Shown here: piece after piece, positions 44,050-52,895 of the stretch
How the letters are laid out: the number at the start of each line of letters is the position of its first letter
Position numbering within the stretch: the stretch's first letter is position 1
Source of the DNA: Bacteroidales bacterium UBA6851
GTDB lineage: Bacteria > Bacteroidota > Bacteroidia > Bacteroidales > UBA932
DNA length: 64,000 bases
Direction of reading: 5' to 3'
NCBI GenBank assembly: GCA_002451795.1
Contig: DKDJ01000010.1
Location: 1 to 64,000 of the forward strand
Translations under genes and position numbers: made by a program
The notes under the pieces: generated by a model
Told to the model about the DNA's origin: nothing
Seen by the model: the letters and a program-made list of their open reading frames with translations, nothing else
Database searches by the model: none

Positions 44050-45162
44050 CTACTTTTCCTTATCAACAATACAAACATCCAAACTGCCGTCCTCAAAAAA
44101 GAGTTTCAGCCTTTCTCCTATCTTCATGCCCGAAGACGACTTCACCACCACTCCAGCGTCATTTGTCACAAGCACATATCCCCTTGAGAGGATATTCCGA
44201 GGATCAGCGGAATGAATGCGCTGACTCAGAACATCAAGCCTGGAATTCAGGGTAGAAAGTTTAGAATTAAACGCCAATCGAAGCCTCGTTCCAAACGAAC
44301 TGATGAGTTCATCCTCCGCCTGCAAGGCACCGACAAAACAATCGGCAAGAGCAGTAGGAGTCTTCTCGGAGCGGAAGGCAACCATATCAGACACGTGTTC
44401 ATCCCTATCGTGACCTATGGCCGTATACACAGGTATCGGACATTGAGCGATGGTAAGACAGAGTCCATAATCATCAAAGCAAGCCAGGTCAAGAGCAGAC
44501 CCACCGCCTCTCAGAATCAGAACGGCATCATATTTCTCCCCAGATGTTTCCACCCTGAAAATCGCATCCGATATGGAAGACGGAGCCGATTCTCCCTGCA
44601 TGGACGCCTCGAACAAAGTTACATGGAACACAAATCCATACTCATTGTGCTCCAGATGCTTTCTAAAATCACCATACCCAGCGGCGTCTCTTGCAGATAT
44701 GACCGCAAGACTATAAGGAAGGACTGCAGCAGAGAGCGATTTCTGCCTATCCATAAGCCCTTCAGCGGTAAGCCTTTCAATAGTCTTTCTCTTCTGGAGT
44801 TCGGCAGCGCCTACAGTGTATTCTGGCTCCACCTCATCTACGGTAAGCGTAAGTCCATACAATTCGCTATAGCTGACAGACACCCTCACAAGGACCTCCA
44901 TCCCAGAGGACAGCCTGCTTCCAGTCGATTCGAAGAAATACTCCGCCACTGCTTGGTAGCGGCTTCTCCATATCACAGCCTTTGCTTTGGCTATAGTTTT
45001 CCCGTCCCGGTTGGTGCATAGTTCAAGGTAACAATGTCCATTGGTCTTCACCTGGACAGACGAAATCTCAGCCTTAACCCACAATTTGTCCGGGAAGAAA
45101 GACTCTATCCCCTCCCTCAGCAGGCATTGAAGCTCATATAAATCAATACAGTTCAAATCCAT
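44050..45162 (-). CDS. xseA: Exodeoxyribonuclease VII large subunit
   Basis: This protein has 370 residues from the ATG at 45162. An OB-fold (about 10-100, LWVKAEISSVQVKTNGHCYLEL) is followed by the nuclease core (TTLF-type strand FHVTLFEASMQG; LILRGGGSALDLACFDDYGL; YTAIGHDRDEHVSDMVAF). It degrades single-stranded DNA and acts in repair. It is shorter than the E. coli protein, mainly in the C-terminal coiled coil. A perfect -7 box ends 6 nt before the ATG, implying a nearly leaderless mRNA for the xse-glg operon. Confidence 0.95.
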   Translation of the reverse strand: MDLNCIDLYELQCLLREGIESFFPDKLWVKAEISSVQVKTNGHCYLELCTNRDGKTIAKAKAVIWRSRYQAVAEYFFESTGSRLSSGMEVLVRVSVSYSELYGLTLTVDEVEPEYTVGAAELQKRKTIERLTAEGLMDRQKSLSAAVLPYSLAVISARDAAGYGDFRKHLEHNEYGFVFHVTLFEASMQGESAPSSISDAIFRVETSGEKYDAVLILRGGGSALDLACFDDYGLCLTIAQCPIPVYTAIGHDRDEHVSDMVAFRSEKTPTALADCFVGALQAEDELISSFGTRLRLAFNSKLSTLNSRLDVLSQRIHSADPRNILSRGYVLVTNDAGVVVKSSSGMKIGERLKLFFEDGSLDVCIVDKEK

Positions 45163-45168
45163 CTCTGG

Positions 45169-45176
45169 CAAAATTA
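45169..45176 (-). promoter_or_regulatory. -7 box (TAATTTTG) for the xseAB-glycogen-ribF operon
   Basis: A perfect TAnnTTTG ends 6 nt before the xseA ATG. I see no -33 TTTG at the expected distance. It lies back to back with the engB promoter at 45198. Confidence 0.6.
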
Positions 45177-45197
45177 CAAAAAATGGCAAAGATTTGC

Positions 45198-45205
45198 TAT
45201 ATTTG
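45198..45205 (+). promoter_or_regulatory. -7 box (TATATTTG) for the engB-prs-der operon
   Basis: A perfect TAnnTTTG lies 25 nt before the GTG at 45231. The candidate ATG at 45183 lies upstream of this box and is therefore unlikely to be the start. Confidence 0.65.
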
Positions 45206-45230
45206 CACCGTTATAACAAGGGTCGAAATT

Positions 45231-45839
45231 GTGAATCTGAAAATCTCCGAAGCAAAGTTCGCAGGCAGCAGCACCAGGGTGGCGGGAAGACCCCGCAGGC
45301 ACCTTCCGGAGTTCGCATTCATTGGCCGTTCCAATGTCGGAAAGTCCTCCCTCATCAATATGCTCTGCAACAACGGCAGACTTGCCATGACGTCCGCCAC
45401 TCCAGGCAAGACCAAGCTAGTAAATCATTTTCTCATCAATGACAGTTGGTATCTTGTAGATCTTCCCGGATATGGATATGCAAGAGCTGGGAAAAAGGAG
45501 AAAGAAGAGATTGCCGAAGTGATAAGGGACTATATCACCGGCTCCGATGATCTCGCCTGCCTATTTGTGCTAGTAGACTCCAGACACGACATAGGCAACA
45601 TAGATGTTGACTTCATAAGCGAACTCGGCGAACATGGTATTCCCTTTGCCATCATCATGACCAAAACCGACAAGCAAGGGCCAAATGTCCTCGCAGACAG
45701 ACTGCAGCGCAACGCAGCGATCCTCTCACAGCAGTGGGAGCATCTTCCTGACGTCCTATGCAGCTCATCACAGACCAAAGCGGGGAAAGAGGAGATTCTG
45801 TCATACATCAGTTCGATACTCACACATATAAAAGGATAA
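45231..45839 (+). CDS. engB: Ribosome biogenesis GTP-binding protein EngB (YsxC/YihA)
   Basis: This protein has 202 residues from the GTG at 45231. The preceding ATG at 45183 would put the start before the promoter and adds a hydrophobic stretch not seen in the family. G motifs: GRSNVGKSS (G1), TPGKT (G2), DLPGYGYA (G3) and TKTDK (G4). It assists 50S subunit maturation. It is the first gene of engB-prs-hypothetical-der, 10 nt before prs. Confidence 0.95.
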   Translation: MNLKISEAKFAGSSTRVAGRPRRHLPEFAFIGRSNVGKSSLINMLCNNGRLAMTSATPGKTKLVNHFLINDSWYLVDLPGYGYARAGKKEKEEIAEVIRDYITGSDDLACLFVLVDSRHDIGNIDVDFISELGEHGIPFAIIMTKTDKQGPNVLADRLQRNAAILSQQWEHLPDVLCSSSQTKAGKEEILSYISSILTHIKG

Positions 45840-45849
45840 TATAAGTATT

Positions 45850-46821
45850 ATGTTACATTCGCACAGACTGGAATTGTTCGCCTGCCGAGCTTCCAAAGAG
45901 TTCGCAAGCAAAGTCATTGAGCACCTCAACACTTTCAGGGGAGAGGACGAACCAGAACTCCACCTCGGAGAGCTTGAAGTCACCCCATTCAGCGATGGTG
46001 AATTCCAACCGAAATTCACCGAAAGTGTACGCGGTGCATCTGTGTATATTCTGCAGTCCACTATACCACCTGCAGACAATCTCATGGAACTCCTTCTGAC
46101 CATTGACGCCGCCAAGCGGGCTTCCGCAGACAAAGTCATAGCAGTCATCCCATACTTCGGATGGGCCCGTCAGGACAGAAAAGACAAGCCAAGAGTAGCC
46201 ATCGGAGCCAAACTCGTAGCCAACCTTCTCAGAGCGGCCGGCGCAGATAGGGTTATGGCTTGCGACCTGCACGCCGAGCAGATTCAGGGATTCTTTGATA
46301 TCCCGGTGGACCACATCTATGCCAGCAGGGTTTTCATCCCGTACATCAGAAAGAAAGGGCTTGAGCATCTTGCCATCGCCGCACCGGACATGGGAGGTGC
46401 CAAAAGGGCCAACGCATATGCAAAGGAACTTGAGGCTTCAGTTATTATATGCCACAAGACCCGCGAAAGGGCCAATGTTGTAGGCTCCATAACAGCTATA
46501 GGAGAGGTTCAGGGCAAGAATATCATCATCGTAGACGATATGATAGACACAGCAGGCACATTGTGCAAGGCAGCTGAAATACTTATGAGCAAGGGAGCGC
46601 TCAGCGTAAGGGCATGCGCCACCCATGGAATACTCTCCGGTGATGCCGTAAGCAGAATCCACGAGTCCGTACTCAAAGAAGTATTCATTACGGACACCAT
46701 CCCTCACCCGGAACTGGCTGATGACGAAAAAATCAGGATAGTCAGCATGACGGAAGTATTCGCTCACATCATACACAAGGTATATAACTACGAGTCAATA
46801 AGTAGCGATTTCGTATTCTAA
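45850..46821 (+). CDS. prs: Ribose-phosphate pyrophosphokinase
   Basis: This 323-residue enzyme makes PRPP from ribose-5-phosphate and ATP for nucleotide, His and Trp synthesis. Motifs: FSDGEFQPKF, GWARQDRKDKPR (flexible ATP loop) and the PRPP loop IIVDDMIDTAGT (about 218-229). Length is normal. It stands alone among GTPase genes, 3 nt before a small membrane protein gene. Confidence 0.97.
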   Translation: MLHSHRLELFACRASKEFASKVIEHLNTFRGEDEPELHLGELEVTPFSDGEFQPKFTESVRGASVYILQSTIPPADNLMELLLTIDAAKRASADKVIAVIPYFGWARQDRKDKPRVAIGAKLVANLLRAAGADRVMACDLHAEQIQGFFDIPVDHIYASRVFIPYIRKKGLEHLAIAAPDMGGAKRANAYAKELEASVIICHKTRERANVVGSITAIGEVQGKNIIIVDDMIDTAGTLCKAAEILMSKGALSVRACATHGILSGDAVSRIHESVLKEVFITDTIPHPELADDEKIRIVSMTEVFAHIIHKVYNYESISSDFVF

Positions 46822-46825
46822 TAAT

Positions 46826-47077
46826 ATGAAAGTATTTCTCCTCGCCCTCGCCCTCGTGGCTCTGTGTACTCTGGGACTATGTTTCAACATACTGTTCCGG
46901 AAGAAGGATTTTCCACACTATGACGTGGGTTCCAACGAAGAAATGAAAAAGCGCGGCATACGTTGCTACAAGGACGAGGATGCCGCGATACACAACAAAC
47001 ATTGTCGCGGAGATTATAGCGACGCTTGCAAAGAATGTAAATTATATGAGTCTGGTAGCAATAGTCGGCCGGCCTAA
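46826..47077 (+). CDS. Small membrane protein with C-terminal cysteine cluster
   Basis: This 83-residue protein has one N-terminal helix (VFLLALALVALCTLGLCF), a short charged linker, and four cysteines spaced RC, HC, AC and EC (Cys47, 62, 70, 73 approximately) with no recognised domain. The order Cys-x14-Cys-x7-Cys-x2-Cys could bind a metal. I recall similar small proteins in other Bacteroidales near der. It overlaps the start of der by 32 nt. Confidence 0.75.
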   Translation: MKVFLLALALVALCTLGLCFNILFRKKDFPHYDVGSNEEMKKRGIRCYKDEDAAIHNKHCRGDYSDACKECKLYESGSNSRPA

Positions 47078-48353
47078 TGTCGGCAAATCAACCTTGTTCA
47101 ACCGTCTCGTGGGTATGAGACAGGCCATCGTGGATGACACCGCAGGAGTTACCCGAGATCGTCACTACGGACGTTGTGACTGGTGCGGAAAGGAGTTTTC
47201 TGTAGTAGATACAGGAGGCTATACAACCAACTCTGACGATGTGTTTGAAAGTGCCATCAGAGAGCAGGTGCAGATAGCTATTGAAGAGGCAGATGCCATT
47301 CTTTTCATGGTCGAAGCCGGCACCGGCATCACTGATTATGATGCCGAAATCGCAGACATTCTCAGGCGCTCGCGCAAGCCTGTCGTCCTCTGCGTCAATA
47401 AAGTGGACTCAGGAGACAAGATGTTCGATGCATACCAGTTCTACTCCCTTGGTCTCGGAGAAATATATAGCATCTCCGCTGCCAACGGAAGCGGAACCGG
47501 AGATCTTCTTGATGCCCTGACCGCCGTCCTTCCGGAAGAGCAAAACGCCCCGGATCCGTATGCAGGACTTCCACGAATCACGATTGTAGGCAAGCCAAAC
47601 GTAGGCAAGTCCTCTCTTACCAACGCCCTTCTGGGAGAAGAGCGCAACATCGTGACGCCTGTTGCCGGGACCACAAGAGACTCCATTGAGACGCATTACA
47701 ACAAGTTCGGATATGAATTCATGCTTGTAGACACAGCCGGAATAAGAAGGAAAACCAAAGTGCACGAAGACCTTGAGTTCTTCTCCGTAATGCGTTCAAT
47801 AAGGGCTATTGAGCATTCTGACATCTGCATTCTCATGATAGATGCCACCACAGGTATGGAAGCACAGGACATGAGCATCTTCAACCTCATAGTCAAAAAC
47901 AGGAAAGGCTGCGTAGTAGTAGTCAACAAATGGGACCTTTTTATCAAAGATTCCAATACTATGAAGGAATATGCTGAAGCGCTCAGGTCAAGGCTTGCAC
48001 CGTTCAATGATGTTCCCATCATATTCACGTCCGTACTCAAAATGCAGCGTATTCAAGACGTATTGAACGCAGCCACCGAAGTCTACTCCAACTACAGCAG
48101 AAAGATTCCTACCGCTCGCCTCAACGAAGCCCTGCTTCCAATCATTGAAGAAACTCCACCGCCAGCATGGAAAGGCAAATATGTCAAGGTCAAATATATT
48201 ACACAATTGCCGACTTCTTTCCCTGCCTTTGCATTCTTCTGCAATCTCCCACAGTATATCAAGGAACCGTACAAGCGGTTCCTCGAGAATCAGTTGAGGA
48301 AGAATTTCAACCTCACCGGATGTCCTGTCCAAATATACTGCCGCCAGAAATAG
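47046..48353 (+). CDS. der: Ribosome-associated GTPase Der (EngA)
   Basis: This protein has 435 residues from the ATG at 47046. Two tandem GTPase domains: GRPNVGKST and DTGGYTT (first), then GKPNVGKSS, DTAGIRRKTK and NKWD (second), followed by a KH-like C-terminal domain (about 345-435). It functions in 50S assembly. It overlaps the preceding small gene by 32 nt, and its 3' end overlaps the convergent kinase gene by 41 nt. Confidence 0.97.
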   Translation: MSLVAIVGRPNVGKSTLFNRLVGMRQAIVDDTAGVTRDRHYGRCDWCGKEFSVVDTGGYTTNSDDVFESAIREQVQIAIEEADAILFMVEAGTGITDYDAEIADILRRSRKPVVLCVNKVDSGDKMFDAYQFYSLGLGEIYSISAANGSGTGDLLDALTAVLPEEQNAPDPYAGLPRITIVGKPNVGKSSLTNALLGEERNIVTPVAGTTRDSIETHYNKFGYEFMLVDTAGIRRKTKVHEDLEFFSVMRSIRAIEHSDICILMIDATTGMEAQDMSIFNLIVKNRKGCVVVVNKWDLFIKDSNTMKEYAEALRSRLAPFNDVPIIFTSVLKMQRIQDVLNAATEVYSNYSRKIPTARLNEALLPIIEETPPPAWKGKYVKVKYITQLPTSFPAFAFFCNLPQYIKEPYKRFLENQLRKNFNLTGCPVQIYCRQK

Positions 48354-51300
48354 ATTCAGAAGGCAGTTCTTTCGGATAAATAATCGTGAAACATGCACCG
48401 CTCAGAGTATATGAGCGGTGATATTTTATTGTTGCACCGCACTTCTCAAGAATACTGCGGCTGATAGCCAGGCCAAGCCCGGAGCCTCCATTCTTGGTAG
48501 TAAAGTTCGGAGTAAAAAGTCGTGACTCATTTTCAGGAGATACGCCCGGGCCATTGTCTTCAAACACGATATCATAATAGCCCGGTTCGGTAGAATTACG
48601 CAACGACACGGTTATTTTTCCATCCGGAGCATCTCCGATGGCTTGAACAGCATTATTGATAAGGTTCACGAACACACGTGTGAGCTGAGGCTTCGGGCCC
48701 ATGACTTTTACGTCATCAAATCCAAGATAGAGGAATTCTATATTATCCTTATTGTCAAACATGGCTATTTCCTCTCTTATCAGCACGTCGAGCTCGATCA
48801 ATGTCGGGGTTTCGGTATAGAGTTTTGCGAAGGTAGAGAATTCATTGGCCGTATCTGTCAGAATATCAATATGATCAAGAATAACCTTGCTTGCCTCATC
48901 AAACCGAATCTGCCATGTAGGATCACCCTTTTCCTTAAGTCGTATAACTCGCTGCAACTGAAGTTTCATCGGAGTCAGAGGGTTTTTGATTTCGTGAGCA
49001 ACCTGGCGTGCCATGCCACTCCACGCCTTGTCTCGCTCGGCTTGAGCAAGTTTTTTAGAACTTTCGGAGAGTTCGACCACCATCCTGTTATATGCATGCA
49101 CGATAGCGGCAATTTCATCGTTGCGCTTATATTCAATCTGCTCCAGAGAATCAAGGTCAGCGGAATTCATCTTGCGACTCATTTCGGACAGAGGCCTAAA
49201 CATCTTGTCTACAATCCTGGACACAAGGAAAAGCGACAGCATGAGGCAGAGCAGAAATATTGAGAACACCGTAGCCGTATGTATAAACGCATCCTCCTCA
49301 AAATCATAGTTTTCTTCATTGTAAGGAGAACAGATTATGGCGATGACATTCCCCTGTCGCCCCATTATTGGAGCATACATACTATAGAAACTGATTTGTC
49401 CAGCATTTTCCTTCTGTATGTAATACTTCTTATGACTACAGATTATTTCCGAATAGGCCTTGCCGTTAATCCTATCGCCAAGCAGATGCATCTCGAATAC
49501 CATAGGGGTCGTAGACATTAGGAGATGTCCTGAAGGAGAATAGATTGTCACATCCGAATTGGTATCTGAACCGACCTGTTCCATCAGGCGTCGCAGCTGA
49601 GGGTAGTTGAGGTCCTCGGAGCGTGAAACATTTCCGACCCCAGCTTCCATAAGTGAAGCGATGGAGATGATCTTGTCTGAAATCATAGTGTGCATATTGA
49701 CTTCGTTGCGTGAAGACACAAAATATACACTTACCGCAGCCATAGACACAAGCGTCAGCACCAGTGAGACCAGAAGAAGTTCAAGAATCCTTGTCCTAAA
49801 GAAATTCCACCCGTAATTATGCCTCCGACGCCGCCCAATTCCTACTATTGACAGAAGGATATACGTGATTATTGCAACTAGCACACCTGATACGAAATAA
49901 GTAACCGGGGTTATCTTCGCTCTTGAGATGGCTACCACCTCGTTGTCGGAGACAAGAGTGAAGAAATGAGTATAACCACCCATTGTCAAGGACGTCTCTT
50001 TCTTGTCATAGATAACGGACTTCATATCCGGACTCATCTGCGTAGGGTAGCCGAAACTTCCATGGCTTGAGCGGAGGGATATCCCCTCGTATCTCGCATA
50101 AGAATAGCCAGAAGGAATAGTCACCTTACCCGGAGGAGTGATTCCGAAAATACCCGCATAGCCCCTATTGCTGCGTATATCTTTAGACTCCAGACACACG
50201 AGTACCCGGCTGATGCCATTGCCCTCCACCATATATAGGAAGACACCCACATAATAGGAGCGGCTACTATCCCTTTTCACAAACAGGAACCTCGAGTTAT
50301 CGGCTATCGGAATACCGTCTTTCAAAAGGTCGTTGTACTGATCCAGCGCCACGGGAGTGTTGTTGCTATCGTTGAACACGTACACTGATACAGTGTAGTT
50401 TTGTTCTCCCTGAGAAAGGTAGGTATCCGTGATACGGCCTTGGATGGTAGCAGCGGAATTGCTGAATACAGACAGTGCTGATATAATCATGTCCCCAGAA
50501 ATCTGATTCTCAACAGCACGGAGCCTCATCTCAAGGGAAATATCCCTGTCAAACGAAAGACGGCTTGCAAGCACTTCCATACGTTTCTGTTCCTTCTGGA
50601 ACCCAAGTACAGCCGAGGTACAGAGAAGATATACAGCTATCAAGAAAGAATAGGCAATCTTGCCACCGATGGAGAAAGCATTGAACCGGAATCTCACCTT
50701 AGCAGGAGCCACACACCTCGCCAGTTGCACAAGCATAGGGATACTCGTCAGAAGGGTTATGAACGACGCATAGACCATGACGGAGAAAGGTGTAAGTTCA
50801 GTAGGCTTGAAGAGTTCGAGCGATATACTAGAATTCAAGATAATACTAGTCAGCAGGAAATGAGCATATACGAGGACACCAGCGGCAGTGAGCAGCGATA
50901 GAGCAAAAAGAGTCCATCTTTCACGATTTCCTGCCAGTCTGGACGAAATATCATCACGGGTAATAAATAGGCACGAGATTACAAGAACAACCGCCAGATT
51001 AAGCAAAATCACCGCACCTAAAGAATAGAAGAAAGCCCCGGAAGCATAAAGTATCGGAGAGAACAATATGGATGAACCGCCGTCATTTCTACCCCATAGG
51101 AAGAACAATGTTACCACTGTAACTATTGCGAGTATAGACAGCCCCATTCGGCGAACGGATCTATCCGCGACAAGGAAAAAGAATGACGATATGATCAGCG
51201 ACACTAGCGCTATCCACAGAAGCGACGAACCGCCGGATCCCGCACCAGGATTCAGATTGTCATTCATGAGTTTGAATACAGGACGTCCTCCCACGCAAAC

Positions 51301-51870
51301 AGGCACCCCTCCATCATCCGAAAGAGGGCTTATCGAATAGTTGTAATGCAGATGAAGCGAAGCCGATGGCCGCGGCACCCATCCATAGATAGTAGATACT
51401 TCTAAACCAGCTATAACCGTACAGTTATAGGACGTCTTCGACTTAGCAAGAAACCAACTCTGTCCAAGATTGACAAAGCAAAGGCTATCACCTATAGAGG
51501 ATAATGGAGAAAGGAAGGAACGCCCCGGATCAGTTATGAACGGGAAATATGTGTTGGATACTATATTGTCGTTGTACACCGGGAATTCATTGACCCAGGA
51601 CTGCAATGTATCTGAACAATACCGGTACACCACCATGTCGGACGGAAGATTTCCAAGATCAAGCCATCCGTCTTTAGGCTCCGAAAGGGCCTTGTCCACA
51701 TATTCATCCATCACCCGTACCCTCTGTTCAAGTCGTTTGGATAACATACGGGCTTCCCTATCTATCTGACGGCTACCGTGATTGGCAGAAGAGTACACTA
51801 TAAGCACAACCAGGCTGACTGCCAGAAATACAGCAGACAGGATATTATATATCAGTTTCCTTTTATGCAT
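48313..51870 (-). CDS. Large NtrY-like membrane histidine kinase
   Basis: This 1,185-residue protein has a transmembrane helix at 8-28, a periplasmic region, a cluster of about eight helices (about 215-430), a second periplasmic region (about 440-650), further helices near 660 and 710, a Cache-like region, a helix near 870 with HAMP, then HisKA (MARQVAHEIKNPLTPMKL, His at about 957) and HATPase with N box NLINNAVQAI, G1 EDNGPGV and G2 GSGLGLAI. The C-terminal half resembles NtrY sensors that pair with NtrC-type regulators. The polytopic N-terminal half is unusually long. It starts 2 nt after rlmH. A plausible partner is the regulator at 13851-14999, but no partner is adjacent. Confidence 0.93.
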   Translation of the reverse strand: MHKRKLIYNILSAVFLAVSLVVLIVYSSANHGSRQIDREARMLSKRLEQRVRVMDEYVDKALSEPKDGWLDLGNLPSDMVVYRYCSDTLQSWVNEFPVYNDNIVSNTYFPFITDPGRSFLSPLSSIGDSLCFVNLGQSWFLAKSKTSYNCTVIAGLEVSTIYGWVPRPSASLHLHYNYSISPLSDDGGVPVCVGGRPVFKLMNDNLNPGAGSGGSSLLWIALVSLIISSFFFLVADRSVRRMGLSILAIVTVVTLFFLWGRNDGGSSILFSPILYASGAFFYSLGAVILLNLAVVLVISCLFITRDDISSRLAGNRERWTLFALSLLTAAGVLVYAHFLLTSIILNSSISLELFKPTELTPFSVMVYASFITLLTSIPMLVQLARCVAPAKVRFRFNAFSIGGKIAYSFLIAVYLLCTSAVLGFQKEQKRMEVLASRLSFDRDISLEMRLRAVENQISGDMIISALSVFSNSAATIQGRITDTYLSQGEQNYTVSVYVFNDSNNTPVALDQYNDLLKDGIPIADNSRFLFVKRDSSRSYYVGVFLYMVEGNGISRVLVCLESKDIRSNRGYAGIFGITPPGKVTIPSGYSYARYEGISLRSSHGSFGYPTQMSPDMKSVIYDKKETSLTMGGYTHFFTLVSDNEVVAISRAKITPVTYFVSGVLVAIITYILLSIVGIGRRRRHNYGWNFFRTRILELLLVSLVLTLVSMAAVSVYFVSSRNEVNMHTMISDKIISIASLMEAGVGNVSRSEDLNYPQLRRLMEQVGSDTNSDVTIYSPSGHLLMSTTPMVFEMHLLGDRINGKAYSEIICSHKKYYIQKENAGQISFYSMYAPIMGRQGNVIAIICSPYNEENYDFEEDAFIHTATVFSIFLLCLMLSLFLVSRIVDKMFRPLSEMSRKMNSADLDSLEQIEYKRNDEIAAIVHAYNRMVVELSESSKKLAQAERDKAWSGMARQVAHEIKNPLTPMKLQLQRVIRLKEKGDPTWQIRFDEASKVILDHIDILTDTANEFSTFAKLYTETPTLIELDVLIREEIAMFDNKDNIEFLYLGFDDVKVMGPKPQLTRVFVNLINNAVQAIGDAPDGKITVSLRNSTEPGYYDIVFEDNGPGVSPENESRLFTPNFTTKNGGSGLGLAISRSILEKCGATIKYHRSYTLSGACFTIIYPKELPSESISGGSIFGQDIR

Positions 51871-51872
51871 AT

Positions 51873-52346
51873 CTATTCGTGATGATAAGGCTCACCTTTG
51901 ATAATGGTAAACGCCCGATAGAGCTGTTCTGCAAAAATCGTTCTCACCATCTGATGAGAGAAAGTCATTTTCGAGAGCGAGACACTCCCTTCGCTTCTTG
52001 AGTAAACATCTTCAGAAAAACCATATGCACCACCGATGACAAATACCATATCCTTCCCCGACCTGGTCATCCTATCCTGGATAAAGGAAGAAAACTCCAT
52101 GGAAGAGTACTGACGACCTCGTTCATCAAGAAGGATTACCGCATCGGATGGCTTCAGCGACTTAAGGACAAGTTCTCCTTCACGCGCTTTAATCTGCTCC
52201 CGCCCCAAAGACGCGACATTCTTTAGCTCCGGTATTTCCACAAGAGAAAAAGGCACATAATGCTTTAGCCTCGAAACATAAAGCTCAAGCCCATCCCGAA
52301 CCCACCTGACGTCAGTCTTGCCAACAGTTAGCAGTGTAATTTTCAT
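51873..52346 (-). CDS. rlmH: 23S rRNA (pseudouridine-1915-N3)-methyltransferase RlmH
   Basis: This protein has 157 residues from the ATG at 52346 (MKITLLTVGKT); the longer frame has an unrelated 14-residue extension that crosses the promoter region. It has the SPOUT fold with deep trefoil knot: VILLDERGRQYSS, FVIGGAYGFS and the C-terminal LYRAFTIIKGEPYHHE. It methylates helix 69 of 23S rRNA. It is the first gene before the NtrY-like kinase. Confidence 0.96.
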   Translation of the reverse strand: MKITLLTVGKTDVRWVRDGLELYVSRLKHYVPFSLVEIPELKNVASLGREQIKAREGELVLKSLKPSDAVILLDERGRQYSSMEFSSFIQDRMTRSGKDMVFVIGGAYGFSEDVYSRSEGSVSLSKMTFSHQMVRTIFAEQLYRAFTIIKGEPYHHE

Positions 52347-52375
52347 AATATCAACGGTTTTCCATTCCAACACCA

Positions 52376-52383
52376 CAAATATA
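52376..52383 (-). promoter_or_regulatory. -7 box (TATATTTG) for the rlmH-kinase operon
   Basis: A perfect TAnnTTTG lies 29 nt before the rlmH ATG. ATTG at 52403-52406 (19-nt spacer) is a one-mismatch -33. Confidence 0.6.
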
Positions 52384-52442
52384 GACATTGTTTCGCAGCC
52401 TACAATACAAAACTTGGCACGAGAATTGTAAAATAGTAAGGC

Positions 52443-52844
52443 GTGAAACTTTTTTTGAACATACTGATTATCATCGCGCCTCTCCTTGCGAATGTCTCAT
52501 TAGACGCACAGCCGGAGAGGTTTGATGTTTTCAGCCCCATCGGGAAATACATAATCAAAGGGGACGCAGAGAGTCTTGCTGCATGGCTCGATGACAATCT
52601 TGAGCTAACCATTTCCGATCAGGGTAGCAGCGCGAGCAGAAATCAGGCCAAACAGATACTTCGTTCTTTCTTTGCAGAATATACACCGCAGGAATTTCAC
52701 ATATCACATACAGCCGAGAAAGCAAATATGAAATATGCCCTCGGCAGCCTTTCGGCAGGGGGCGAAACATTCTCGGTAACAATATTCGTCAGGGCAAAAG
52801 GGAACTCGTACAAGATACAAGAATTAAAAATAGAGCGTATGTAA
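52443..52844 (+). CDS. DUF4783 secreted protein (NTF2-like)
   Basis: This 133-residue protein starts at a GTG, with a signal peptide (about 1-22, cleaved near LDAQ) and a compact domain holding DVFSPIGKYIIKGDAESLAAWL and the repeated SFFAEY motif. It resembles the DUF4783 family, small periplasmic NTF2-like proteins common in Bacteroidota, often beside rlmH. The function is unknown. Its stop codon lies inside the left arm of a terminator. I found no clear TAnnTTTG upstream. Confidence 0.85.
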   Translation: MKLFLNILIIIAPLLANVSLDAQPERFDVFSPIGKYIIKGDAESLAAWLDDNLELTISDQGSSASRNQAKQILRSFFAEYTPQEFHISHTAEKANMKYALGSLSAGGETFSVTIFVRAKGNSYKIQELKIERM

Positions 52845-52867
52845 ATAATTACACACGCTCTATTTTT
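52826..52867. terminator. Bidirectional terminator overlapping the DUF4783 stop codon
   Basis: A 19-bp stem with one mismatch: AAAAATAGAGCGTATGTAA (52826-52844) against TTACACACGCTCTATTTTT (52849-52867), loop ATAA. The TAA stop of the preceding gene is the end of the left arm. It serves efp on the other strand too. Confidence 0.93.
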
Positions 52868-52895
52868 TAATCTCTATTATTCAGAAGAAATCGAC

